DNA of 64,000 nucleotides, from NCBI RefSeq assembly GCF_036226405.1, contig NZ_CP108464.1, positions 6,076,001 through 6,140,000 on the forward strand. Reading direction: 5' to 3'. The DNA comes from Streptomyces sp. NBC_01260 (GTDB taxonomy: Bacteria > Actinomycetota > Actinomycetes > Streptomycetales > Streptomycetaceae). Below, in pieces: positions 56,482 to 64,000 of the stretch. How positions within the stretch are numbered: position 1 is the stretch's first letter; each line of letters starts with the position of its first letter. The notes under the pieces were generated by a model that ran no database searches, was not told where the DNA came from, and saw only the letters and a program-made list of their open reading frames with translations. The position numbers and the translations under genes were made by a program.

Positions 56482-58055
56482 TCAGTTCTCCTCGTTCGTG
56501 GTGATCGGGGTGATGCCGAGCAGGGAGGTGGAGGCGCGGGCGCGCAGGGCGGCGTCGAGTGCCTGGCGGGAGGAGCCGCGGCGACCTTGTCCGCCACGAG
56601 CCGGGATTCGGTGGCCGGGGCGCCGTCGCCGGTCATCGGCGCGAGCTCACGGCGGGCCCGGCGCGATGCCCGGCGGCGTTCGCGGCCGAGCCGGGCGGCT
56701 TCGTCGCGCTGCTGGAGGCGGAAGGCGTCGGTCTGCTCGGCGGTGAGCGTTCCGGTCGGCAGCGCGGTGCACAGATGCTTGCCGCCCAGGTAGACCTCGA
56801 TGGACCGGTCGTCGTGCGGCATGTAGCGGATCTGGACGACCTGGCCGACCCGGCCGTGGATCTCGGACGCGACGTAGGCGTGGCCGCCCAGGTGGATGCC
56901 GTCCTTCTGGATCGTGCGTTCGTCGCCGGCCAGCAGCAGGTGGCGCAGCTTGTCCGCGTCGATCCGGTGCAGGGGTGCCTCGTCCTCCTGCCAGGCGGCC
57001 AGCGGGGTGCGGCCGTCCAGCATCCGGTCGGGGCGCTCGGTGTTGTACCAGCGCACCCAGGCGGCGAGCCGCTCCACGAAGTCGTCGAGGAGCATCGGCC
57101 CGCCGGTCTTTTCGGCGGCGCGCTTGGCGGCCGGGCTGTCGCCGACCGGCCCGTACAGGCGGCCTGAGGCGTCGCGGGGGCCGCCGGTGAAGCCGGGCAT
57201 CAGAGAGATGAGGGTCTGCTCGATGGTCAGGTTGACCCGCTCGACCTTGCCCTTGCGGTGCGGGGTGAACGCTGGGAGGCGGTGGACGGTGACGCACAGC
57301 GCGGCCATCACGTCCTTAACGGCGGCGGCGAACTCCAGGCCGCGGTCGATCCGTACGCGGGCCGGTACCGCGCCGAACGGCGAGACGTCGGGGTCGTGGA
57401 CCAGCGCCATGCGCATCGCGGTCAGGACCGTACCCGCGTGCGGGCTCACCGCCAGCGACCAGCCCAGCAGGGCGCGGGTGCCGTCGTCGACGATCGTGGT
57501 CATCCACGGGGAGAGCGGCTTGCCCTTGGGCGGGTGCACGAGGATCGGCAGCTGCTTGTGGTCCATCTCCCACACCCGGCCCCGGGCCTCGTCCGGGCGC
57601 CGCAGGTACACCGACTTCGCCCGGCGACCGGACTCGCCGACCTTCCACGCGGCCCGCTCGGCCGGGGTCAGCTCGCGGTTGAACGCCACCTGCATCGTGC
57701 GCAGCGCGACCGGCGCGGCGCCCGCCCAGCCCTCACGCAGGAAGTCGGGGACCGGGGCGCCGGCGGTGGTGCCGTCGCCCTCGACCACGGCCTGGCGGGC
57801 GCGGTGCACGGCGGCGACGTTCCCCCGGTACAGGGCGTACGCCTCCCGGTCCGTCTCGCTCAGCACGTACGGCTCGGGCCCGCGGTGTTCGGGGACCCGA
57901 GCGGGCGCGGCCAGCCACCGCCACACCGTGCGCTCGCTGACACCCAGGCCCTCGGCGGCCAGGCGCACGTGTGCGGCCGACAGCTGCTCGGCGTCGCGCG
58001 GCTGGTTCAGCCGGGCCACCGCCGCAGCCCGTTTCGACTCGCCCGCCCCCTCCAT
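56482..58055 (-). CDS. tniA: TniA-like DDE transposase, frameshifted near the C-terminus
   Basis: The Mu/Tn552-type transposase that cuts and joins transposon ends. An N-terminal helix-turn-helix (AAEGLGVSERTVWRWLAAP) is followed by the catalytic triad D165 (WEMDHKQLP), D237 (RIDRGLEF) and E272 (GKVERVNLTIEQ), and a beta-barrel region (QVVQIRYMPHDDRSIEVYLG). Near residue 490 (about 56585-56600) the reading leaves the frame that would end with ITTNEEN and TGA at 56482-56484. The uninterrupted frame instead runs through tniB to 56121. The catalytic core is intact. Confidence 0.85.
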
Positions 58056-58075
58056 GATCGGAAGTCTCCGGCAGC

Positions 58076-58133
58076 GTCCCGAAACTTGTTCGGGACACCT
58101 CTCCCGTTCACCCGTGCGAGTGAACGGGAGAGG
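58076..58133. other. Two hairpins in the tniA/GIY-YIG divergent region
   Basis: GTCCCGAA/TTCGGGAC (58076-58096, 5-nt loop) is followed by CCTCTCCCGTTCAC/GTGAACGGGAGAGG (58098-58133, 8-nt loop). They sit directly upstream of tniA and may be its operator or part of a recombination site, because GTCCCGAA recurs near the resolvase gene. Confidence 0.5.
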
Positions 58134-58209
58134 AACGGCGGGCAGGCTTCCTCATCACGTTCACGCTGATCACGGCAACCGCCGTATCGGTAGAAAGGAA
58201 ACCGGCGAC

Positions 58210-59025
58210 ATGGGTAGCGAAGAGTTGCGGTACCTGCTGGGTGGTCCTCATGAGGCGGGCGAGGAGGTGGTGTACCTCCTGCGTGCTCATGATGTCGATG
58301 AGTTCAGGACGCCAGGTCGAGGGCGCAGCAAGTGCAAGATCGGCACAACGAGCGACCTGGGCACCCGCCTGCCGAAGATCTACAACGGATCGTCGGATCC
58401 GCTGGAGCTGATGGCGACTTACCCGGGAGGCGAGGAACTGGAGCGGGCGCTACACGTCTGGTTCGACCTCTTTCGAAAGCACCTGGAGTGGTTTTACTTC
58501 TTCGACGTGGAGCCGAAGCCGCTGGTGGACCGCGCGGTGGAAGTGATCCGCGAGCACGGCCTGGAGTGGAAGAGCGTGCCACAGCGGAAGAAGGAGATCG
58601 CTCAGGCTGTCCGGAGCACGAGAAAGGCTGGGCAGCACCTGGGGTCCCTCGGTTCGGAGATCCGACGTATCCAGGATCTGGGGCAACGAGTCCGCGCCGA
58701 GGCCGAACGAGTGCTCACGTGGGATTTCGTCCCACGCACAGAAGAGGACGAGGCATTGGCCGACCGCGCCCGCCAAGAGCACGTCCACCTCCTCCACCTC
58801 CTGTCAGACCACCTCGGACGGCTGCTGGAGGACATGAAGAGTTCCATCACCTCCGCTGCTCGGACTGGCGTCCTACCGATGACCGATGCCAAGGCCGCGT
58901 CCGAACTGGACAGCGAGACGGTGGAACAGATCATGCACAAGCCGAAGGCGCCGAATCGAGGCCCGTGGAAGCTGATTGAGCAGTGGCAGGCGCCGCTGAA
59001 CAACTCGAACGCCTTGAGGCCCTGA
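58210..59025 (+). CDS. GIY-YIG/T5orf172-like protein with long coiled C-terminus
   Basis: A 271-residue protein. The N-terminal 100 residues resemble a T5orf172/MUG113 GIY-YIG domain: EEVVYLLRAHDVDEF, then CKIGTTSDLGTRLPKIYNGS, GGEELERALHVWFDLFRKHLEWFYF in three patches. Residues 120-235 are long charged helices. AAAGGA precedes the ATG. It is divergent from tniA and ends at a terminator before the resolvase. In this position it may be cargo (DNA nicking, defence) or a transposition accessory; activity is not established. Confidence 0.75.
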   Translation: MGSEELRYLLGGPHEAGEEVVYLLRAHDVDEFRTPGRGRSKCKIGTTSDLGTRLPKIYNGSSDPLELMATYPGGEELERALHVWFDLFRKHLEWFYFFDVEPKPLVDRAVEVIREHGLEWKSVPQRKKEIAQAVRSTRKAGQHLGSLGSEIRRIQDLGQRVRAEAERVLTWDFVPRTEEDEALADRARQEHVHLLHLLSDHLGRLLEDMKSSITSAARTGVLPMTDAKAASELDSETVEQIMHKPKAPNRGPWKLIEQWQAPLNNSNALRP

Positions 59026-59034
59026 CCTCTTTCG

Positions 59035-59066
59035 GCCGTCCCGGAAACGGTCGATTCCGGGACGGC
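59035..59066 (+). terminator. Terminator after the GIY-YIG-like gene
   Basis: GCCGTCCCGGAA and TTCCGGGACGGC form a perfect 12-bp stem with an 8-nt loop, 10 bp after the stop codon. Confidence 0.7.
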
Positions 59067-59094
59067 GGCCCGCTGCGGCGCCGAGGTCGGCGGA

Positions 59095-59165
59095 GGCGTC
59101 CCGAAAGGCGTCCCGGAACTCGCGGACGCGCTGGAGAAACGGGAGGGACATTCGGGATTGTCCGT
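59095..59165 (+). other. Candidate resolution (res) site upstream of the resolvase
   Basis: GGCGTCCCGAAA (59095-59106) and GGCGTCCCGGAA (59107-59118) are adjacent near-identical repeats, and an inverted copy, ATTCGGGATTGTCC, lies near 59149-59162. Serine resolvases act at clusters of such sites beside their own gene. Assignment is by position and repetition only. Confidence 0.45.
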
Positions 59166-59193
59166 GTCGAGCGGACAAGCGGGAGGAGAACAC

Positions 59194-60027
59194 ATGGACG
59201 GCGACCTGGACGAGATCACCCGAGCCGAGCTGATCGAGCGCGAGCCGTGCCCGCGGTGCGGGGCACCGCCCGGCTCCGGTGTCGTCGCCGTCGACTACCA
59301 CACCGGGCGCTACGCGAAGATCCCCATGCTGAAGTCCAGGCCCGCCGCCCGCGGCCCCGGCCGCACCTGGCAGCCCGGCCCCGAGCCCGACCTCGACACC
59401 GAGCTCCTCGCGAGGGCCGGCGACCGCATCGGGTACGCCCGCGTCTCCAGCAAGGGCCAGGACCTCGCCGGACAGGTCCGCCTCCTGAAGAACGCCGGCT
59501 GCGTACGCATCTACGTCGAGAAGATCGGCACCCGGGAGAGGGTCCGCCCCGAGTACAACGCCGCCCTCGCCGACCTCCGACCGGCCGACACCCTCACCGT
59601 CACCATGCTCGACCGCCTCGGCCGCAACATGGTCGAGCTCATCACCTCCGCGCAGGATCTCGCCGAACGCGACCACCGCCTGGAGATTCTCGGCGGCCCG
59701 CTCGCTGGGATGTACGACCCGCAGGGCGCGGGCAAGGTCCTCTTCGTCGTGTTCGCCGCGATGGCGGAGGTCGAGCGGGAGTTCATCCACGAACGGACCC
59801 TTGTCGGCCTGGACAGCGCCGCCGCCAACGGCAACCACGGCGGACGCCCGCCGGCCGTCGACGGCGACATGCTCGCCGTCGCGCTACGGCGCCGAGACGC
59901 CAACGAACCCGTCACCTCGATCGCCCGGCACCTCGGCGTCGGCCGCTCCACCCTCTACCGGACCCTGGCTGCGTACGACGAAGCCACTGAGACGGCTGCC
60001 AACCGCAGGGACAGCGGCGGCCACTGA
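59194..60027 (+). CDS. TniR-like serine resolvase with N-terminal zinc knuckle
   Basis: A 277-residue resolvase expected to resolve transposition cointegrates. An N-terminal extension with CPRCGAPPGSG (about 19-29) precedes the catalytic domain, which starts IGYARVSSKGQDLAGQ (nucleophile Ser in RVSS). TMLDRLGRNMVELI and EREFIHERTLVGL are the conserved blocks. The C-terminal helix-turn-helix is VTSIARHLGVGRSTLYRTL. The ATG at 59194 with GGAGGAG upstream is preferred over a TTG at 59158. Confidence 0.92.
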   Translation: MDGDLDEITRAELIEREPCPRCGAPPGSGVVAVDYHTGRYAKIPMLKSRPAARGPGRTWQPGPEPDLDTELLARAGDRIGYARVSSKGQDLAGQVRLLKNAGCVRIYVEKIGTRERVRPEYNAALADLRPADTLTVTMLDRLGRNMVELITSAQDLAERDHRLEILGGPLAGMYDPQGAGKVLFVVFAAMAEVEREFIHERTLVGLDSAAANGNHGGRPPAVDGDMLAVALRRRDANEPVTSIARHLGVGRSTLYRTLAAYDEATETAANRRDSGGH

Positions 60028-60030
60028 CAA

Positions 60031-61137
60031 CTATTCCTCGCCCGACAACTTAGGCAGTCGGTCAAGGTAGCTGCGCACTGCATCGGCGATCAGGTCATAA
60101 GGGCCGATACCCAGGGACTTGGCGGCCATGATGAGCTTCTGATCCACCTCCGCACCCCATGCCTTCCGCATGTGCTCAATGTTCTTACGCTTGGTGATCC
60201 ACCGACAGTTGTCAGGGCCGTACCCACGGTCGGGGTCGATACGGTCGCACTCCAGATCATCGGCGTATCCGTGATCCAGCGCCCATGTTCTGAACGTCTC
60301 GAAGTCAGCAGCCCACTCAGCACAGACAGTGATACCTCTGCCGCCGTAACGGCGATAAGCGGGGTTACCGGGCCGAGTGCATCGGTCCACCATGCCGCGA
60401 AAGATGCGATAAAGACGTGCCGTGACCGGATCATCCACCTTCCCTCGGAGAGCCCTCGTTGCTCCATGGGTCGTAAGCATCTCCGACATCATGTCGCGCT
60501 GGAGGCACCCGCAAGACTTCGAGTTTCCGTTCCTCAGGTTGGCTGCAGCCACCGTGCGTTCGGTTCCGCAGTCGCAGTGGCAATCCACTACCGACCATCG
60601 CCGCCCGTTTCCCCGGACCTCCATGTACGTCTCGCTGATCGTGACGAAACGGCCGAAGCGGGTTCCGATCGGTATCTGGGTGGTGGGGTAGTTCCCGGTC
60701 CTGGTGGTGCCGGCCAGTGCTGCAATGCTCTCGTCCCGGGCACAGCCACAGGAGCGGCTGCGATAGACGAGGTTGCGCTCCAACAGCATGCGTCGCGTGC
60801 CGCAGTCACACACGCACTCGTACAGGGCGCGCTCGGCGTAACGTGCTCCCAGCGTCGGTTCCCATACGGGGGCGCTAGCAACGGTCCACCGGCCGAAGCG
60901 GGTTCCGACAGCGATGACGCTCCGCTCCTTCCCCCCGCTGGACATCGCGCAGCCGCACGAGTTCGTGTGGCCGCTAGTCAGGTTGTTGAGCGATACGTCC
61001 TTCACCGTTCCGCAGTCACAGCGAACCGATATGTACCGCCGGGCCTTGCCGCTGCTGGAGGCTCGACTAACTGGCTCAGCCACGGTGGTGAGCTTTCCGT
61101 AGCGCGTCCCAACCGGGACCTTGAGGGGAGCTGGCAT
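60031..61137 (-). CDS. Triple zinc-ribbon HNH-like protein
   Basis: A 368-residue protein made of three repeats of about 56 residues (about 8-64, 77-133, 157-212). Each starts with GTRxGx-type sequence and ends with CDCGT then about 15 residues, NL and SCGC, giving C-x-C...C-x-C zinc sites. The C-terminal part carries a phage HNH/AP2-type signature: YRIFRGMVDRCTRPGNPAYR, YGGRGITVCAEW and ECDRIDPDRGYGPDNCRWIT. This suggests a DNA-binding nuclease or homing-type protein. It is convergent with the resolvase, 3 bp apart. Confidence 0.8.
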   Translation of the reverse strand: MPAPLKVPVGTRYGKLTTVAEPVSRASSSGKARRYISVRCDCGTVKDVSLNNLTSGHTNSCGCAMSSGGKERSVIAVGTRFGRWTVASAPVWEPTLGARYAERALYECVCDCGTRRMLLERNLVYRSRSCGCARDESIAALAGTTRTGNYPTTQIPIGTRFGRFVTISETYMEVRGNGRRWSVVDCHCDCGTERTVAAANLRNGNSKSCGCLQRDMMSEMLTTHGATRALRGKVDDPVTARLYRIFRGMVDRCTRPGNPAYRRYGGRGITVCAEWAADFETFRTWALDHGYADDLECDRIDPDRGYGPDNCRWITKRKNIEHMRKAWGAEVDQKLIMAAKSLGIGPYDLIADAVRSYLDRLPKLSGEE

Positions 61138-61228
61138 GAGCTCAAGCTATGTGCGCCAAGGTGTGACTGGAGGCACTTTTGGCTTAAGTCGTAAGGGCGG
61201 TACTGGGCAGGCCCAGGACACCACAACT

Positions 61229-61279
61229 CACTGACACACATCGTGTCGCCGAGCACTGACACTCTCGTGTCGTCCGACA
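61229..61279 (-). repeat. Internal transposon-end-like repeat
   Basis: Read on the minus strand from 61279 it begins TGTCG and reaches TGTCAGTG at the same distance (26 nt) as the real right end. A second box (CACTGACAC then TCGTGTCG) lies 25 bp further in, at 61229-61248. It points the same way as the true right end 1.16 kb away. It looks like a diverged end of a related element or an alternative end of this one. Confidence 0.65.
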
Positions 61280-61286
61280 GGATCCG

Positions 61287-62252
61287 TCAGCCTGCCGGGT
61301 GCGGCGGTGTGGACGGCAACGGAGCCCCGAACCAGCGGACGGGGCCGTCGGTGAGCCAGGAGCCGTCACCCAGGGGCTCCAGGTCGTAAGGGTGGGCCGC
61401 CTCGACGGCCATCTCGCCGCTGATCGTGCCCGTGTGCACGTCGATCAGGTGGTAGCGGAACCACTCCTCCCCGTCCTCGGTCTCACTGCCGAGGGTGACC
61501 ACAGCCGTGTCCGCGGTCAGGTAGCCGCCGCTCCATTCCACGAAGGTCTCCTCCGCGTCGTACCCAAAGGCCACGACGGGGAGAGTGAAGAGCACGTCCC
61601 CGGTGGGGTGGCGGTGGAAGGCGATGTCCGCCTGCCCATGGTCGACGGTCATGAACTGCTCCCCGCTCGGCGCCAAGTTGATCAGGCAGCGGTCCGACCA
61701 GGGGTACGTCACGAACTCCACTTCGCCGTCGGCCCTGGCCATACCCCGGAGAATGACAGAGCCGTCCTGGCCCTCACCGATGTCCAGGTAGATGCTGCCG
61801 TCCACGGGGTGCAGGTGGTGGCCGGCGCCGTGCCCGACCGTCTCCAACTCCCGGCGGGCGAGGACCGCCCCGCTGGCGGCGTCATACACAACCCACTGGT
61901 CTTCGCCCCCGCGCCCCGCCATCGCGTCCGGCCGGTAGACCCACACAGTCCGCCCGTCCAGAGACAACGCACAGCCAGGCCGGTGGCCATGGCGCACCTC
62001 GGAGTGCGGCTCGAAGTCCGACGCCCACACCAGGTCACCGGCGCGCGTGAGGCAGACGACCCCGTTCAGAGTCGTATACACGACGCGCTCCAGATCGGGC
62101 CGAACCACCGACGCCACGACCTCGTCGCCGGACCGCGGCTGGAACACCGCGGCGGACTTCAGCGTCCCGAAAGCGCCGGAGTCGATCACGTAGGCATGGA
62201 TCCGCCCGTCGCGGTGACGGGTGATGGCCTTCAGAGGCTGGGCAGGAATCAT
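61287..62252 (-). CDS. Propeller-like protein at the right side of the transposon
   Basis: A 321-residue protein with repeated beta-strand motifs (RPDLERVVYTTLNGVVCLTR, DGRTVWVYRPDAMAGRGGED, QWVVYDAASGAVLARRELE, GEMAVEAAHPYDLEPLGDG) typical of a WD/PQQ-like beta-propeller. There is no signal peptide, so it should be cytoplasmic. It lies between the internal end-like repeat and the true right end, so it may have been added to the element separately. Function unknown. Confidence 0.7.
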   Translation of the reverse strand: MIPAQPLKAITRHRDGRIHAYVIDSGAFGTLKSAAVFQPRSGDEVVASVVRPDLERVVYTTLNGVVCLTRAGDLVWASDFEPHSEVRHGHRPGCALSLDGRTVWVYRPDAMAGRGGEDQWVVYDAASGAVLARRELETVGHGAGHHLHPVDGSIYLDIGEGQDGSVILRGMARADGEVEFVTYPWSDRCLINLAPSGEQFMTVDHGQADIAFHRHPTGDVLFTLPVVAFGYDAEETFVEWSGGYLTADTAVVTLGSETEDGEEWFRYHLIDVHTGTISGEMAVEAAHPYDLEPLGDGSWLTDGPVRWFGAPLPSTPPHPAG

Positions 62253-62369
62253 TAGCCGAGGCTAACGCCCAGCTCAGGCACCCGACGGGCGGGGCCGTCA
62301 TGCACGATCCCGCCCATGACGGCTGCTTCCAACAGGGCGGGGAGGACGGTGTCAGCCATCGCGCTCAAG

Positions 62370-62436
62370 TGACAACAAGCGTGATCCGGCACTGACAAAA
62401 CCCTGCGCTGCACTGACATCTACTCTGCGCACGACA
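62370..62436 (-). repeat. Transposon right end with three TGACA boxes
   Basis: The terminal repeat (62413-62436) matches the left one at 23 of 24 positions. TGACA boxes begin at 62370, 62393 and 62414. The element ends CGCACGACA, so the minus-strand end starts TGTCG. Confidence 0.88.
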
Positions 62437-63364
62437 GTGGAGCCAGCGAGTTGGCCGGGGGCCGGACGGTGGCTGCGGGCGCGAGGCTGCTCGGCCCGCT
62501 CTGTGCCGAAGAGGTGGTGCGGCTGCGCGCGGCCATGACCCGGAGGTCGGCTGCGGTGCGCGGGGCGCGCGTGGCGCGGTGGACGGCCTGGATGACCGCC
62601 GTGCGGCGCACGTCGAGAGGGGTCGGAGCGGGGGATACCTGGGGACCGGCGGTCGGGCCGACCGGGGCCAGCGTGACCAGGTGCTCCAACCTGCGGTCGA
62701 TCTGGTGGCGTTCACGGATCACCGGGGCCGAATCGGCCATGACGGCCGCCGTCGCGGCGATCAGGTGGGACGGGATGTGAGCTGTGAAGACCGCCTGCGC
62801 CCGCGTGCCCCAGCCCGGTGGACCGGCCCATAGAGTGACGGTCTCCTCGTCCCAGCCGGAGAGACGGTTGTCGATCACGACACCCGCCTGCCTGTCAGGG
62901 GCGACGATCTCGACGGTGCCACGCTCGGCGCCGCCGTCGCGTGTCCAGCCGGCGTCGGTCAGCGGCCGGACGGCGTCGGCCCAGTAGAGCGAGGGATCGG
63001 CCAGGAAAGGGGCGTTGTCGTCGTAGGCGTCGGCTTCGGCGTAGTCGCGGGCCAGAGCGGTGGTGAGGCCGGCGACGATCTCGGGCGGGGTGACGTGGTT
63101 GAAGGTGGCCGTCCAGCGGGGTGCGGCGAGGGCGTCCTCAGAGGCGTTGATCTTCCACAGTTCGAAGTCGTCGCCGAACCAGCCGATCCGGATGCGGTGG
63201 TCGGGGCTGGTGACGAGAAGTTGGCATGGAGTGTCGCCGAGAGCGTGGTGCGGCCAGTGAGCAACCGGTGCGAAGCCGGCGTCTCCGGCCCCGCCGGTCC
63301 CAGCCAGGTACAGGGGACTGACCAGTACCTCCTGGTAGAGGTACGGGGCATCAGGGGCGTGCAT
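62420..63364 (-). CDS. DUF317 protein with C-terminus replaced by the transposon end
   Basis: A 314-residue DUF317 protein: HWPHHALGDTPCQLLVTSPD, RIRIGWFGDDFELWKINASE, WTATFNHVTPPEIVAGLTTA, then a second DUF317-like unit (LYWADAVRPLTDAGWTRDGG, VVIDNRLSGWDEETVTLWAG). Its last residues LSCAE and stop are encoded by the transposon's terminal repeat. Without the insertion the frame would read LAPRHGR and stop at 53337-53339. Only about five terminal residues change, so the protein may still work. GGAG precedes the ATG. Confidence 0.85.
   Translation of the reverse strand: MHAPDAPYLYQEVLVSPLYLAGTGGAGDAGFAPVAHWPHHALGDTPCQLLVTSPDHRIRIGWFGDDFELWKINASEDALAAPRWTATFNHVTPPEIVAGLTTALARDYAEADAYDDNAPFLADPSLYWADAVRPLTDAGWTRDGGAERGTVEIVAPDRQAGVVIDNRLSGWDEETVTLWAGPPGWGTRAQAVFTAHIPSHLIAATAAVMADSAPVIRERHQIDRRLEHLVTLAPVGPTAGPQVSPAPTPLDVRRTAVIQAVHRATRAPRTAADLRVMAARSRTTSSAQSGPSSLAPAATVRPPANSLAPLSCAE
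62437..62441. repeat. Target site duplication GTGGA, right copy
   Basis: It directly follows the transposon's right end and matches 53351-53355. Confidence 0.9.
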
Positions 63365-63482
63365 GGTCGAGGCTCCGGGAGTGAGGGAGGGGGAGGCGCC
63401 CGCGTGCGCAGGAGGACGAGCGGTCGGAGCGCACGCGGACGTCGGGGCAGCAGTGAAACGGTTCCGGCTCTCACCACCCCGG

Positions 63483-63979
63483 TCACCGGCCCTGGCCCGG
63501 TGCCGACTGGATGGTTACGGCCACCGGCACCCGAGGTTGTGGCTGCGGCGCGTGGCTGAACAGGGCGTTCGGCGCGGCAGCGCTGCGGCGCAGGGCCGCC
63601 GCGGTCCGGGCACCGTCCGCCGACAGTGAGACGTTGGGGTGGGTGCGCGTGGCCGCCGCGACGGGGCGCGGAGACGATGAGGTCCTCCGCTCGGTGATGG
63701 GGCTGCTCCAGTGCTCGACGCTCGCGTAGACGGCTCCCAGCGCCTGGCCGGCGTCGGTCAGCACGTAGGGGTCGCCGTGGCGCGGGCCTGCGCGGGTGAC
63801 CAGGCCGTCGGCCTGAAGCCGCAGGAGCCGCTGCCGGGCGTAGCTGTTGTCCAGTCGGCCTCCTCGGCGATGTGGACGAACCGCATCGGACCGCCCGCGT
63901 CAAGGACCTGGATCACGGCGGTCGAGTGCCGAAGATGCAGGCGGCACAGGGCGTCCTCGACGCATTCGGCTTCGGCCAT
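63483..63979 (-). pseudogene. Winged-helix regulator, apparently frameshifted
   Basis: Two minus-strand frames together make one helix-turn-helix protein. The first starts MAEAECVEDALCRLHLRHST and reads MRFVHIAEEADW. The second continues with NSYARQRLLRLQADGLVTRA and DPYVLTDAGQALGAVYASVE, the recognition helix and wing of a MarR/PadR-like regulator. The switch lies near 63855-63862 and needs a one-base change. The Pro/Ala-rich tail ends at 63483. It could be a real mutation or a sequencing error. Confidence 0.65.
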
Positions 63980-64000
63980 TTGTCCGAGCGACAGGTGAGC

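Larger units (their letters stand above)
53356..62436. mobile_element. Complete 9,081-bp TniA/TniB (Tn5053/Tn402-like) transposon
   Basis: Both ends begin with TG and share 23 of 24 bases (TGYCGTGCGCAGAGTAGATG then TCAG). Each has two or three subterminal copies of a TGTCAG/TGACA box at 21-23 bp spacing, and GTGGA is duplicated outside. Inside are tniA, tniB, three further genes of the same operon, a serine resolvase, and cargo-like genes. The family transposes by replicative cointegrate formation followed by resolution. Joining the flanks across the element restores the end of a DUF317 gene. Confidence 0.92.

Noticed and set aside
53356-62436. CRISPR-associated or Tn7-like guided transposon
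   Set aside because: No Cas effector, crRNA repeats, TnsA/TnsD-like protein or TniQ motif is visible, so RNA-guided targeting is not supported.
1-64000. CRISPR arrays and tRNA genes
   Set aside because: No regularly spaced repeat array and no tRNA cloverleaf sequence was noticed on either strand by eye. A dedicated scan could still find one.

Overview
The window is high-GC actinobacterial DNA and reads as a Streptomyces chromosome. It has GTG/CTG starts, ATGA-type coupled operons, a WhiB-family protein, a KstR-like operator, a DmdR/IdeR-type iron box, and a TTA leucine codon in a biosynthetic gene.

Positions 1-17000 are ordinary chromosome. They hold an ABC-2 exporter (permease partial), a three-gene acyl-CoA/steroid-type beta-oxidation operon behind a KstR-like palindrome, and a large unknown protein. 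Next come an iron-regulated siderophore-binding lipoprotein and a coupled housekeeping trio (Nif3-like, zinc ribbon, RNase H/acid phosphatase). Then KDPG aldolase, YaaA, an RNB ribonuclease, a MerR regulator with a membrane protein, a TetR regulator, and the RNase P RNA gene with a strong terminator.

From about 17 kb to the end everything looks accessory. 17.2-32.6 kb carries a DUF6907 protein, an XRE/TPR regulator with a split RibD-like deaminase and reductase, and an FxLD-type class I lanthipeptide cluster. That cluster has a precursor, full-length LanB, LanC, and a fusion of a small thiopeptide-type LanB domain with a PIMT-like FxLD methyltransferase. 32.6-35.7 kb holds a DUF6924 protein and a coupled ATPase plus HNH pair resembling the Septu defence system. 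37.0-38.0 kb is an intact IS5-family element with 18-bp inverted repeats. It sits in the stop codon of a P450 gene. That gene ends a tightly coupled run: ImmA-like protease, MAB_1171c-type membrane protein, 8-codon micro-ORF, P450.

42.1-53.3 kb is a plasmid-like mobilisable block. It comprises an EspR-like repressor with ATTGCAGT operators, replication and DnaC-like genes, WhiB, DUF2637, MobC, a three-hairpin oriT candidate, a MobA/MobL relaxase, an Xis-like protein and small DUF317-type genes. Inserted in it is a complete 9,081-bp TniA/TniB transposon (53356-62436). It has 24-bp terminal repeats (one mismatch), arrays of subterminal TGTCAG boxes, and a 5-bp target duplication GTGGA. Removing it restores the end of the DUF317 gene next door. 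It carries tniA (apparently frameshifted near its 3' end), tniB, a second ATPase-like protein without a P-loop, two further downstream genes, a GIY-YIG-like protein, a serine resolvase, a triple zinc-ribbon HNH-like protein and a propeller-like protein. This transposon and the lanthipeptide cluster are the most notable systems here. All family assignments come from reading motifs; no database search was run.
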